Positions 1 through 6,164 of a stretch of DNA of 17,807 nucleotides are shown here, one piece after another; position 1 is the first letter of the stretch; the number at the start of each line of letters is the position of its first letter. A program made the position numbers and the translations under genes. Location: the NCBI GenBank assembly GCA_016295795.1, contig JAEDKN010000017.1, positions 1 through 17,807 on the forward strand, in the 5' to 3' direction. The DNA is from Bacilli bacterium. Lineage in GTDB: Bacteria; Bacillota_I; Bacilli_A; RF39; UBA660. The notes beneath the pieces were generated by a model. The model searched no databases, was not told the origin of the DNA, and worked only from the letters and a program-made list of their open reading frames with translations.

Positions 1-152
1 TCTAATTGTTCCTCTAATTCTTTTACGGCTCTACTAATCGCAGGTTGAGATACATGAAGTAATTCTGTAGCTTTCGAAAAACTTTTACACTCTGCAACCG
101 CATAAAATGCTCGATACTTATTAAAATCAAAATTACTATTATAAATTCCCAT
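1..152 (-). CDS. LysR-family transcriptional regulator, N-terminal fragment (cut by window edge)
   Basis: Reading leftward from ATG at 152-150, 50 codons are visible before the window ends. They give a typical LysR winged-helix start: FNKYRAFYAVAECKSFSKAT, then the recognition-helix pattern LHVSQPAISRAVKELEEQL. LysR proteins are DNA-binding dimers whose C-terminal domain, missing here, binds a small-molecule effector. A strong AGGAGG lies at 157-162, four bases before the ATG. The gene begins 19 bases after the stop of the P-loop NTPase gene on the same strand, with no terminator between, so the two are probably co-transcribed. The effector and targets cannot be judged from this fragment. Confidence 0.9.
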   Translation of the reverse strand, partial: MGIYNSNFDFNKYRAFYAVAECKSFSKATELLHVSQPAISRAVKELEEQL

Positions 153-171
153 ATATCCTCCTAAATTGTTT

Positions 172-1320
172 TTATAGTAACATATTTTTATCTTTTTTCA
201 ATACTTTTTTACTCGATAATTCACTCTTTTCTGAAAAATCTCTAATTTTTCTAATTATTTTAATATCGTTAGGTATTATTATTTCTTCATTATCTAAACC
301 CTTTTCTACTTCTAGAGTAGTAAAATCATTATAAAATGATACCTTATATAAATGCTTTCCTTCAACGAAAGATAATTCTTTTTTTTCTTCTACATTTTTT
401 ATATCATATCTAATAAGTAATCTTTTATAAGTATTTTCATCTATTCTTTCATCTTTTATAATTCTAGCTTTTTTGGATCCTTTTGTTACAAATTGTAAGA
501 AATAAGTTGAATAGCCTCGATAAGTTCTTTTTACTAATATTGTATCTACAACATTATCTATTCCAAAATCAATATGAGTGTTAACAACATTTATTCTTCT
601 TGAATTGACATCATTATATTTTGAAAAACTAACAGGACTATTTTCAATAAAATATTCTTCTTTTTCTATATTTGCTCCATTTAAAATGTAATCTTTTAAA
701 TATTCAATAACATTATTTACTTCTTCTTCTAAAGAAACACCACTATCGAATAGTTTCATATTTCTATGTCCTACCCATGCAGCTGAGGTTTTTCTATCAA
801 CGCTTTTAGCCCATTCTACATCTTCAAACCTTGCTTCATTTGATTCAAATCCATATTTTTCGGGAGCACATGTTGCAGTTGAAAGTAAATCGACTACAAG
901 GTCATATTTATCAAGTATATCAAGTTCTTTTACATCTTTAGATGCCATAATATCTTCAAATTCACCTTTTTTATCTAGATAAGCCATGCCATCAAGCAAA
1001 CCTCTGTCATATAAAAATAAAATAACGTCTGCATCATATCCAAATCGCAAAGATTTTATTGAGCTTTCTTCTTTGCTTTTTTGAATTTCAAATAGTATAT
1101 CTTGGAAATCATATATTCTTTCTGCTTCAGTTGGAGTTATTCCACTTGAAATTAATTCTGTTGCTGTTTCTGATATTGTTACTAGTTTTATTTTTTTATC
1201 GCCAAGTTTTATTATATTTTTATAACCTTCTTCAGTAATTGCTAAATTTTTGATTGCATTTAATACACTTGTTTTTCCACCACCAGGACCACCAGTTAAT
1301 ACTACTTTAACTATTTTCAT
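172..1320 (-). CDS. P-loop NTPase with CYTH-like C-terminal domain (AAA_28 / Ttd14-like)
   Basis: This is a 382-residue two-domain protein. The N-terminal half (about 1-215) is an AAA_28-type P-loop domain: Walker A GGPGGGKT at 10-17, the DRGLLD element at 106-110 in the position of Walker B/lid acidic residues, and the family signature WVGHRNMKLFD around 182-192. The C-terminal part (about 240-360) looks like a CYTH/triphosphate-tunnel fold: alternating basic and acidic strands, including ILVKRTYRGY, YFLQFVTKG and a TYKRLL segment. The arrangement resembles the Ttd14 family, known in animals as a GTP- and phosphoinositide-binding protein; bacterial members are uncharacterised as far as I know. 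No signal peptide or membrane segment is seen, so it is probably cytosolic. The start has AAAGGA about seven bases upstream. The substrate is unknown. It could be a nucleotide- or polyphosphate-dependent kinase or sensor. Confidence 0.8.
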   Translation of the reverse strand: MKIVKVVLTGGPGGGKTSVLNAIKNLAITEEGYKNIIKLGDKKIKLVTISETATELISSGITPTEAERIYDFQDILFEIQKSKEESSIKSLRFGYDADVILFLYDRGLLDGMAYLDKKGEFEDIMASKDVKELDILDKYDLVVDLLSTATCAPEKYGFESNEARFEDVEWAKSVDRKTSAAWVGHRNMKLFDSGVSLEEEVNNVIEYLKDYILNGANIEKEEYFIENSPVSFSKYNDVNSRRINVVNTHIDFGIDNVVDTILVKRTYRGYSTYFLQFVTKGSKKARIIKDERIDENTYKRLLIRYDIKNVEEKKELSFVEGKHLYKVSFYNDFTTLEVEKGLDNEEIIIPNDIKIIRKIRDFSEKSELSSKKVLKKDKNMLL

Positions 1321-1433
1321 AAACTATTCCTTTCTAAAAAACATAGGCCTAAAGTTTTTATAATTTTATACTAGCAACACAATAAGAATAATGCAAATAC
1401 AACTTTTTTATAATAATTATAACTAAAATTAAT

Positions 1434-1461
1434 AAAAGACCTAAGCATATAACCTAGGTCT
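1434..1461 (-). terminator. Rho-independent terminator after obg
   Basis: On the minus strand AGACCTA pairs with TAGGTCT (1437-1461), extended by G-T and G-C pairs to about 10 bp around a TATAT loop. A short T-rich tail (TTTTATT) follows. It lies eight bases past the obg stop codon and separates obg from the NTPase gene. The U-tract is modest. Confidence 0.75.
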
Positions 1462-1468
1462 ATAGAAA

Positions 1469-2734
1469 TTATTTATACTCAAAATAGAAATCTAATATTC
1501 TAACCTTATCCCCTTCTTGAGCTCCAAGTTCACTGAGTTTATCATCTACTCCCATCTTTCTAATCTTTTTAGAAAAACGCGCCAAACCCTCATCAGTAAA
1601 CTTAGTCATCTTGAATATTTTTTCTACTTCTTCACCCCTTATTACCCATTCGTCTCCTTCACGAGTAATAGTGTAAGGTTCTTCTTTTTTGAATTTATAT
1701 AAAACATGACTTTCAAATTTATCATCTTCATATAAAGAAGTTATTGGTATTTCATCTAACATATCTGCAAGTGCAGTTAAAACTTCATCTAATCCCTTAT
1801 TAGATAGTGCACTAACTTCAAATATCTTTTTATCAACTTTTTGCTTGAATTTTTCTAAATTTTCTTTTGAAGAATCTAAATCCATTTTATTTGCAATTAT
1901 TATTTGTGGTTTTTCCAAAATTTTAGGATTAAATGCCTCTAATTCATTATTTATAGTAATATAATCCTCGTATGGATCTCTTCCTTCAAAGCCACTCATA
2001 TCTATTACATGAGCAATAACTCTAGTCCTTTCAATATGCTTTAAGAAACGATCGCCCAATCCTTCTCCAAGACTAGCACCTTTTATCAATCCTGGAAGAT
2101 CAGCAATAACAAAACTTCTTCCGTCTTTAGTTTTAGTAACACCAAGATTAGGTGTTAATGTTGTGAAATGATATGCAGCAATTTTTGGCTTAGCTTTAGA
2201 TACACAAGATATTATAGTACTTTTACCAACACTTGGCATACCAACTAATCCGACATCTGCTAAAAGTTTCAACTCAACTTTTAATTCTTTAACCTCGCCC
2301 GGCTCTCCATTTTCTGCAAAATTTGGGGCTGGGTTAGATTGAGTTTTAAATGCAGTATTTCCTCTACCACCACGTCCACCATAAGCAACAATAACCTCAT
2401 CAGATTTGTTTTTTAAATCAGCAATAATAAAACCTGTACCAAGATCTGTTACAACAGTGCCCTGTGGTACTTTTATGATTATATCTTCCGCAGCTGCTCC
2501 ATGTTGATTTTTACCTCTTCCGTTTTCTCCTTTTTTTCCTTTAATAGTTTTCATATATCTTAAATCTATCAAAGTGTGTAATCCCTCATCTACAACAAAT
2601 TTAATATTAGAACCATGTCCTCCATTACCACCAAAAGGTCCTCCCATCGCAACATATTTTTCTCTTCTAAAAGCAAGACATCCGTCTCCACCATTGCCAG
2701 CTTCTACCTTTATTTTAACCTCATCTATAAACAT
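1469..2734 (-). CDS. obg: GTPase Obg (ribosome assembly / stress GTPase)
   Basis: Obg is an essential GTPase that acts in 50S subunit maturation and stress signalling. The 421-residue protein has all three domains. A glycine-rich Obg fold covers about 1-158 (GNGGDG, GGPFGGNGGHG, GGRGGRGN). The G domain follows, with G1 GMPSVGKST at 165-173, switch TTLTPNLG at 191-198, G3 DLPG at 212-215, G4 NKMD at 282-285 and G5 SAL near 308-310. A C-terminal OCT domain covers about 340-421. The reading frame can be extended to a TTG at 2749, but the family begins MFIDEV. The ATG at 2734 has GGGGAAG six bases upstream, and the TTG-initiated extension would translate through that site, so I start at 2734. In Bacillus obg sits in the rplU-rpmA operon; here it is a separate unit about 2.5 kb away with its own promoter and terminator. 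Confidence 0.97.
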   Translation of the reverse strand: MFIDEVKIKVEAGNGGDGCLAFRREKYVAMGGPFGGNGGHGSNIKFVVDEGLHTLIDLRYMKTIKGKKGENGRGKNQHGAAAEDIIIKVPQGTVVTDLGTGFIIADLKNKSDEVIVAYGGRGGRGNTAFKTQSNPAPNFAENGEPGEVKELKVELKLLADVGLVGMPSVGKSTIISCVSKAKPKIAAYHFTTLTPNLGVTKTKDGRSFVIADLPGLIKGASLGEGLGDRFLKHIERTRVIAHVIDMSGFEGRDPYEDYITINNELEAFNPKILEKPQIIIANKMDLDSSKENLEKFKQKVDKKIFEVSALSNKGLDEVLTALADMLDEIPITSLYEDDKFESHVLYKFKKEEPYTITREGDEWVIRGEEVEKIFKMTKFTDEGLARFSKKIRKMGVDDKLSELGAQEGDKVRILDFYFEYK

Positions 2735-2757
2735 AATTATCTTCCCCAATCAGACTA

Positions 2758-2786
2758 ATTTTAACATTATAACATTTAAATGACAA
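2758..2786 (-). promoter_or_regulatory. Promoter of obg
   Basis: Two overlapping possibilities are visible on the minus strand. TTGTCA (2781-2786) and TAAAAT (2758-2763) are separated by exactly 17 bases. A perfect extended -10, TGTTATAAT, lies at 2766-2774. Both sit in the short gap between the upstream gene's terminator and the obg start. Confidence 0.65.
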
Positions 2787-2787
2787 G

Positions 2788-2812
2788 AAAAAAAGATGAA
2801 ACTAATCATCTT
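2788..2812 (-). terminator. Rho-independent terminator of the 174-residue unknown gene
   Basis: AAGATGA and TCATCTT (7 bp, loop TTAGTT) form a hairpin at 2793-2812 on the minus strand, ending in a run of seven T residues (2788-2794). It lies 10 bases after the stop codon at 2823 and insulates obg. Confidence 0.85.
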
Positions 2813-2822
2813 AAAACTAAAA

Positions 2823-3347
2823 TCATATTATATTTTTAACTTTTCGTTTTTCTTTAGAGTTTTTAGTATCAATATAAGAAGTCACAGTAGTGTCTATTTC
2901 TTCTAAATGTTTAAAAAGTTCACCATTCATTAAATGATTCTTCAATGTTCGTATATTTCTATCATAGATTGACTTAGGTACATTATTTTTTAATGAAACT
3001 TCAATTCTATCTTTCAAACTTCCAGTAAACAAATCTGGACAATTTTCCAATAGTCTTTCTATGAAATCTTTATCATTTAGAAGATCATCATATAATGATT
3101 TTTCTAAAGCTTCTAAATCTTCCTCAAAAAAGAATTTTTCCTCGGTATAATGATTTTCGCCATTACTTCTTTCGTATGTAATAAGTTTGAAGTTTTCTAC
3201 TTCTTCAGATATATCTGAAAAATAATTCTTCAAATCTTCCATATTTCCAAAACCCAATATAAATTTACGCATGTCATCTTTATCCATGGTAAACATTTTC
3301 ACTACTTTGCCATTACTGCACTCTCTAATTAATGTTGTCTTTGCCAC
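2823..3347 (-). CDS. Hypothetical protein, 174 residues, acidic, cytosolic
   Basis: I do not recognise a family. The protein has no signal peptide or transmembrane segment. The middle is rich in Glu and Asp (about 45-115, for example FFFEEDLEALEKSL) and the tail is basic (KNSKEKRKVKNII), which suggests an alpha-helical cytosolic protein. Translation appears to start at GTG (3347-3345), with GAGGAGG about 11 bases upstream, a slightly long spacing; I see no better start nearby. It forms its own transcription unit, with a near-consensus promoter about 75 bases upstream and a strong terminator after it. The 5' untranslated region of about 65 bases contains a 7-bp hairpin (ATGAAAC/GTTTCAT, 3375-3399) just before the ribosome binding site, which could influence translation. 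Function unknown. Confidence 0.8.
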   Translation of the reverse strand: MAKTTLIRECSNGKVVKMFTMDKDDMRKFILGFGNMEDLKNYFSDISEEVENFKLITYERSNGENHYTEEKFFFEEDLEALEKSLYDDLLNDKDFIERLLENCPDLFTGSLKDRIEVSLKNNVPKSIYDRNIRTLKNHLMNGELFKHLEEIDTTVTSYIDTKNSKEKRKVKNII

Positions 3348-3419
3348 TTTTATATAAGCCTCCTCTTTAATTATATGAAACAGAATTTCAAAGTTTCATG
3401 TCTTTAAGCGACGTTCACC

Positions 3420-3448
3420 ATAATATCAAAAAAGCAACATTTTGTCAA
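3420..3448 (-). promoter_or_regulatory. Strong sigma-A-type promoter of the 174-residue unknown gene
   Basis: On the minus strand a perfect TTGACA (3443-3448) is followed after 17 bases by TATTAT (3420-3425, 5/6 match). The -35 begins two bases past the T-run of the preceding terminator. Confidence 0.8.
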
Positions 3449-3449
3449 A

Positions 3450-3483
3450 TAAAAAAAATACTATCTTCTAGTAAAGATAGTAT
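3450..3483 (-). terminator. Rho-independent terminator overlapping the end of the surface-protein gene
   Basis: A perfect 10-bp stem, ATACTATCTT with AAGATAGTAT (3458-3483), closes a 6-base loop. Eight T residues follow on the minus strand. The stem includes the last codons and the TAG stop (3461-3463) of the gene it terminates. Confidence 0.92.
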
Positions 3484-4093
3484 AGGCAATTAGGCCTATT
3501 ACAACTACAACCAAGCCAACAATAACATAATTTAAACTTTTAGGATTATTAACGGCATCATTAACAATCGCACCCGTCAAAAAATATTCAGAACAATGTT
3601 GAATTTCAAACTCTGCATATCCATCTTTGACTTTTATATTATCATCAATAAATTCAATTTTTTTTGTATCCTCATTAAAATAATACAAATAAAGCTTGTC
3701 TCCATCTCTAAATTTTTGAGATACATCAACTTTTATTCTAGCGCTACTGGGTAAAGATCCATGATGAGAAAATGATACATAAACCTTATCCATATCTCCT
3801 GCAATAGAATCTATCTCTTCTTTATCAGTGGATTCAAAATCTATATTAAAATTAAGCGTTATTCTTTCTTCAATCTTATCTTTATCAAAACTCCAAGAAT
3901 AACTAAGACCAGTTGCTTTTTCTACAAGTTCTATTGTTATCTCATTATTAGCTATCGTTTTAGTTATTTTATAATCTTCTTCATTTATACCAACAATGTC
4001 AACATACGGAGGTACTTCATCTAAAACCGATGCATAACAAAATATTGGCACAAATAAAATTCCTAATAAAAGCATTAATATTTTATTTTTCAT
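3461..4093 (-). CDS. Secreted, C-terminally membrane-anchored surface protein
   Basis: The 210-residue protein starts with a signal peptide: MKNK, a hydrophobic stretch 5-19 and a likely cleavage after CYA at about 21. It ends in one transmembrane helix (about 188-206) with a basic TRR tail. That topology places about 165 residues outside the cell with the C-terminus inside. The segment at about 132-175 (KLYLYYFNEDTKKIEFIDDN to HCSEYFLTG) resembles a repeat-like module common at the membrane end of Bacillota surface proteins, where the text is usually HCSDYFLT. No LPXTG or enzyme motif is seen. GGAGG lies six bases before the ATG. The gene starts 26 bases after the CPBP-family gene and shares its transcript, so the two may work together at the membrane. 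Ligand unknown. Confidence 0.8.
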   Translation of the reverse strand: MKNKILMLLLGILFVPIFCYASVLDEVPPYVDIVGINEEDYKITKTIANNEITIELVEKATGLSYSWSFDKDKIEERITLNFNIDFESTDKEEIDSIAGDMDKVYVSFSHHGSLPSSARIKVDVSQKFRDGDKLYLYYFNEDTKKIEFIDDNIKVKDGYAEFEIQHCSEYFLTGAIVNDAVNNPKSLNYVIVGLVVVVIGLIAYTIFTRR

Positions 4094-4119
4094 AGTACCT
4101 CCATTTTTGTTTCCCCGTT

Positions 4120-4842
4120 CTATATCTTATTATAAAGTTCAAATAATAAGATTATTAACGGTATTAGATTATAGAAAAATTTAATAAGCATTAATATTAT
4201 TACATTATTCTTATTTTTTACGTAAGCTGCAGAAAACAACAGCGCTGGCAAGAAATAAGACAATATATCCATTACAATTATTTTTGAATCAAATCCAACA
4301 AATATAAAATTTAAGAGTGTATATATTATTGCAGTCAATACTATAAAAATATATTTATTCTTTACTACATCACTAATTGATTCTCTAAATAAAAGTTCCT
4401 CTGCAATTACAGCAAATATCATCGTCTTAAATATTGTATAAGATGTAGAAATATTTGAAAGTGATGTTATAGCATTAGTATTATCATCAACGGCCAAATT
4501 TGGAAACAACGCTTCCGTAAGAGCACCCATCAAAATATTAAAAATAAAAATTATTACTACCCATGCAACAACCGTTTTTGCTATTTTGACTATACTATAA
4601 TCTTTCTTCAACGTTTCCAAATCGGACTTTAAATTATTCCTATATGCAAATACTATTCCAATTAAGAATAATATATCTGCGACAAAAGAAACCAGTGTAG
4701 TATTAGTAACTTTAAATGTAGATAAAATTATAGATGTAATATTTGAATAAAGAAAATAACATATAAAAACCAAAAGTGTTTTAATTAGTTTCCCATTATC
4801 TATTATTTTTGAATTGCTTTTTGTTTGAATTTTTTGTTCCAT
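4120..4842 (-). CDS. CPBP-family (Abi/CAAX-protease-like) membrane protein, predicted inactive
   Basis: The 240-residue protein has about seven hydrophobic segments (roughly 21-42, 49-67, 90-110, 138-152, 164-182, 188-206, 215-236). It carries the family's first motif, EELLFRE, at 148-154. CPBP proteins are intramembrane glutamic or metallo-type proteases, including the eukaryotic Rce1 prenyl protease and bacteriocin-immunity Abi proteins. Their later motifs are FxxxH and HxxxN. Here the matching sites read YTLLN (174-178) and KFFYN (221-225), so both conserved histidines are replaced by Asn and Lys; the whole protein contains no histidine. It therefore looks like a non-catalytic homologue. 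The ATG has AAGGTG about seven bases upstream and the gene has its own promoter. It is followed by the surface-protein gene. Confidence 0.82.
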   Translation of the reverse strand: MEQKIQTKSNSKIIDNGKLIKTLLVFICYFLYSNITSIILSTFKVTNTTLVSFVADILFLIGIVFAYRNNLKSDLETLKKDYSIVKIAKTVVAWVVIIFIFNILMGALTEALFPNLAVDDNTNAITSLSNISTSYTIFKTMIFAVIAEELLFRESISDVVKNKYIFIVLTAIIYTLLNFIFVGFDSKIIVMDILSYFLPALLFSAAYVKNKNNVIILMLIKFFYNLIPLIILLFELYNKI

Positions 4843-4864
4843 ATAAACACCTTACCTTTATATT

Positions 4865-4894
4865 ATTATAGCATGCAACTTTATTGAACTTCAA
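4865..4894 (-). promoter_or_regulatory. Promoter of the CPBP / surface-protein operon
   Basis: An extended -10, TGCTATAAT (4865-4873), lies 18 bases after TTGAAG (4889-4894). It is downstream of the terminator at 4919-4940, so this operon starts independently of the small unit before it. Confidence 0.75.
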
Positions 4895-4918
4895 GCATTT
4901 AAATTATACTTTACATAC

Positions 4919-4940
4919 AAAAAGACTCTAAAAAGAGTCT
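4919..4940 (-). terminator. Rho-independent terminator of the small transcription unit
   Basis: AGACTCT and AGAGTCT form a perfect 7-bp stem with a TTTT loop (4923-4940), followed on the minus strand by TTTT. It lies 30 bases after the 9-codon ORF and 25 bases before the next promoter's -35. Confidence 0.8.
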
Positions 4941-4970
4941 AGTTTACATATTTTCCAATTTGTCTTTAAA

Positions 4971-5000
4971 TTAGAAGAATCTTCTAAGCCATTTCCACAT
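4971..5000 (-). CDS. Possible 9-residue micropeptide MWKWLRRFF
   Basis: ATG at 5000-4998 opens a nine-codon frame ending in TAA (4971-4973) and encoding MWKWLRRFF. GGGAGG at 5010-5015 precedes it by nine bases, as good a ribosome binding site as those of the long genes here. The peptide is strongly cationic and aromatic (two Trp, two Phe, one Lys, two Arg), a composition typical of membrane-binding peptides. It could also be a leader peptide or a chance frame. No family is recognised. Confidence 0.35.
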   Translation of the reverse strand: MWKWLRRFF

Positions 5001-5055
5001 ACTCAAAAGCCTCCCTTCCTTTTACTTTTTCATATACAAAGTGATTATCTCACTA

Positions 5056-5121
5056 TTTATACCACATCTTGCATTCCCCTTCTGACAATATAATTGTATA
5101 TTATTTTTAGAAAAAATACAA
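5056..5121 (-). promoter_or_regulatory. Promoter(s) of the small transcription unit
   Basis: TTGTAT (5116-5121), a 17-base spacer and TACAAT (5093-5098, 5/6) form one candidate. A second candidate is an extended -10, TGGTATAAA (5056-5064), further downstream with no well-spaced -35. Transcription would start near 5086 or near 5049. Confidence 0.5.
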
Positions 5122-5164
5122 GTATTTAGATATAAATTTATAGATATGAAAAACAATTTATAGA

Positions 5165-5183
5165 AACATTGATATTCAATGTT
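5165..5183 (-). repeat. Perfect 8-bp inverted repeat downstream of the rpmA terminator
   Basis: AACATTGA and TCAATGTT flank a 3-base loop. On the minus strand TTTCTATAAATTG follows, so it could be a weak back-up terminator of the L21-L27 operon. No other role is visible. Confidence 0.5.
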
Positions 5184-5200
5184 ACTATCATTAATAAGGT

Positions 5201-5234
5201 TAAGAAAAGCAGTATTAATCCTTTAATACTGCTT
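5201..5234 (-). terminator. Rho-independent terminator of rplU-prp-rpmA
   Basis: A perfect 12-bp stem (AAGCAGTATTAA with its complement, 5207-5234) with a 4-base AGGA loop is followed by TTCTTA on the minus strand. It lies 28 bases after the rpmA stop. Confidence 0.92.
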
Positions 5235-5262
5235 AATATATTATATATAAAATTTTAATAGA

Positions 5263-5547
5263 TTACTCTGCTACTTCATAACAGCTAACTTGTTTTTTGT
5301 CTTTTCCTAAGCGTTCAAATCTAACAACACCATCTACTGTAGTATAAAGAGTATCATCTTTACCTCTTCTTACATTAGTACCTGGGAATATTTTAGTCCC
5401 TCTTTGACGGTATAGAATAGAACCTGCAGTTACAAATTCACCATCAGCAGCTTTTGCTCCTAATCTACGTCCAGCAGAGTCACGTCCATTAGATGTAGAA
5501 CCTTGACCTTTATGGTGAGCAAACAATTGTATATTTAACTTTAACAT
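5263..5547 (-). CDS. rpmA: 50S ribosomal protein L27 with cleavable N-terminal extension
   Basis: L27 lies at the peptidyl-transferase centre of the large ribosomal subunit. The 94-residue sequence is typical: GRDSAGRRLGAKAADGEFVTAG, then RQRGTKIFPGTNV and the GKDDTLY segment. The N-terminus, MLKLNIQLFA before HHKGQGST, matches the Bacillota-type extension (LNLQFFA then SKKG in Staphylococcus). The protease Prp removes that extension so that the mature N-terminus can reach the tRNA ends. Here the site reads NIQLFA, with Leu replacing the first Phe. Prp is encoded immediately upstream, its stop separated from this ATG by two bases. GAGGAGG lies about seven bases before the start. Confidence 0.98.
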   Translation of the reverse strand: MLKLNIQLFAHHKGQGSTSNGRDSAGRRLGAKAADGEFVTAGSILYRQRGTKIFPGTNVRRGKDDTLYTTVDGVVRFERLGKDKKQVSCYEVAE

Positions 5548-5549
5548 CG

Positions 5550-5858
5550 TTATTCCTCCTCTATCTTTATATTTTTAGGATAATCAGTTGCTAAATCGTT
5601 TAGCATATTTAACATATTTAATATTAGATTATCTACTATTTCATTGTTCTTATTTATAATTATTACAAAATTATCTTTCTTTTCTTCATACGTAATATAA
5701 CTTTTATCAAACATCATTATAGCGTTTACTGTAGTTATCATAATTGATGAAGCACTACTACAAACAATGTCTTTTCCATAATCATCATATTCAGTATGAC
5801 CTAATAAATTTATTCTTTTTAGTTTATTATTTTCTTTTTTTACTATAACCTTTAACAT
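5550..5858 (-). CDS. prp: Ribosomal-processing cysteine protease Prp
   Basis: Prp (formerly YsxB) is the cysteine protease that trims the N-terminal extension of L27 in Bacillota. The 102-residue protein has the family's conserved pattern: the catalytic His in GHTEYDDYGKDIVC at 21 and the catalytic Cys at 33, then SSASSIMITTVNAI. It lies between rplU and rpmA as in Bacillus and Staphylococcus. Its ATG follows the rplU stop by three bases, through a TAA TAA ATG junction, and no good ribosome binding site is visible. Translation is therefore probably coupled to rplU. Confidence 0.95.
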   Translation of the reverse strand: MLKVIVKKENNKLKRINLLGHTEYDDYGKDIVCSSASSIMITTVNAIMMFDKSYITYEEKKDNFVIIINKNNEIVDNLILNMLNMLNDLATDYPKNIKIEEE

Positions 5859-5861
5859 TTA

Positions 5862-6164
5862 TTATCCATTTATTTTTTCAATAAGAACTTGTGTATATGG
5901 TTGTCTGTGTCCTTGACGACGACGGCTTGCTTTAGATTTTTGAGTATACTTAAATATTTTAATTTTTCTTTGTTTACCGTGTTTTACAACTTTACCAACG
6001 ACACTTGCACCATCAAGATAAGGATTACCTACTTTTGTATCAATCATCAATACTTGATCAAATACAACCTCATCTCCAGCTTCTTTATCTAGTTTTTCAA
6101 CGTAGATATTGTCACCTTCACTTACGTAGTATTGTTTACCACCAGTTTTAATTACTGCTTTCAT
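5862..6164 (-). CDS. rplU: 50S ribosomal protein L21
   Basis: L21 is a structural 23S rRNA-binding protein of the large subunit. The 100-residue product is close to the usual length (about 103). It has the standard start MKAVIKTGGKQYYV and the C-terminal signature KYTQKSKASRRRQGHRQPYT, rich in basic residues for RNA contact. AAAGGAGG precedes the ATG by six bases. It is the first gene of the rplU-prp-rpmA operon and is preceded by a structured leader and a near-consensus promoter. Confidence 0.98.
   Translation of the reverse strand: MKAVIKTGGKQYYVSEGDNIYVEKLDKEAGDEVVFDQVLMIDTKVGNPYLDGASVVGKVVKHGKQRKIKIFKYTQKSKASRRRQGHRQPYTQVLIEKING

Larger units (their letters stand above)
4919..5087 (-). 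ncRNA. Putative small transcript (small RNA or micropeptide mRNA)
   Basis: A promoter and a clear terminator on the same strand bracket about 130-170 bases that belong to neither neighbouring operon. The RNA would carry a short hairpin (GTGA/TCAC, 5041-5053). It would also carry a GGGAGG site followed by a 9-codon ORF, a palindromic segment (4971-4987, TTAGAAGA and its complement) over the ORF's end, and a terminator. I do not match it to 6S RNA, tmRNA or a riboswitch class. It may act as an RNA, as mRNA for a micropeptide, or both. Existence of the transcript is inferred from signals only. Confidence 0.45.
4843..5262. other. 420-base intergenic region holding a small separate transcription unit
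   Basis: This is the only stretch above 300 bases without a long gene. In transcription order it contains the rpmA terminator (5201-5234), a second perfect hairpin (5165-5183), a promoter (5093-5121) with an extended -10 (5056-5064), two tiny ORFs (5053-5067 and 4971-5000), a terminator (4919-4940) and the promoter of the CPBP gene (4865-4894). No long reading frame or recognised RNA family is seen. Confidence 0.7.

Noticed and set aside
1345..1420. Promoter of the P-loop/CYTH gene
   Set aside because: Several TATAAA-like hexamers are present, but none has a convincing -35 at 16-18 bases in this very AT-rich gap.
1517..1702. Plus-strand 61-codon frame inside obg
   Set aside because: Low-complexity shadow of a well-defined gene, without a ribosome binding site or family signal; the same holds for the other plus-strand frames in the window.
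2735..2749. Longer Obg starting at TTG 2749
   Set aside because: It adds MGKII before the family start MFIDEV and would translate through the ribosome binding site of the ATG at 2734.
4923..4940. Attenuator controlling the CPBP gene
   Set aside because: The CPBP gene has its own extended -10 and -35 downstream of this terminator, so simple termination of the small unit is the easier reading, though attenuation is not excluded.
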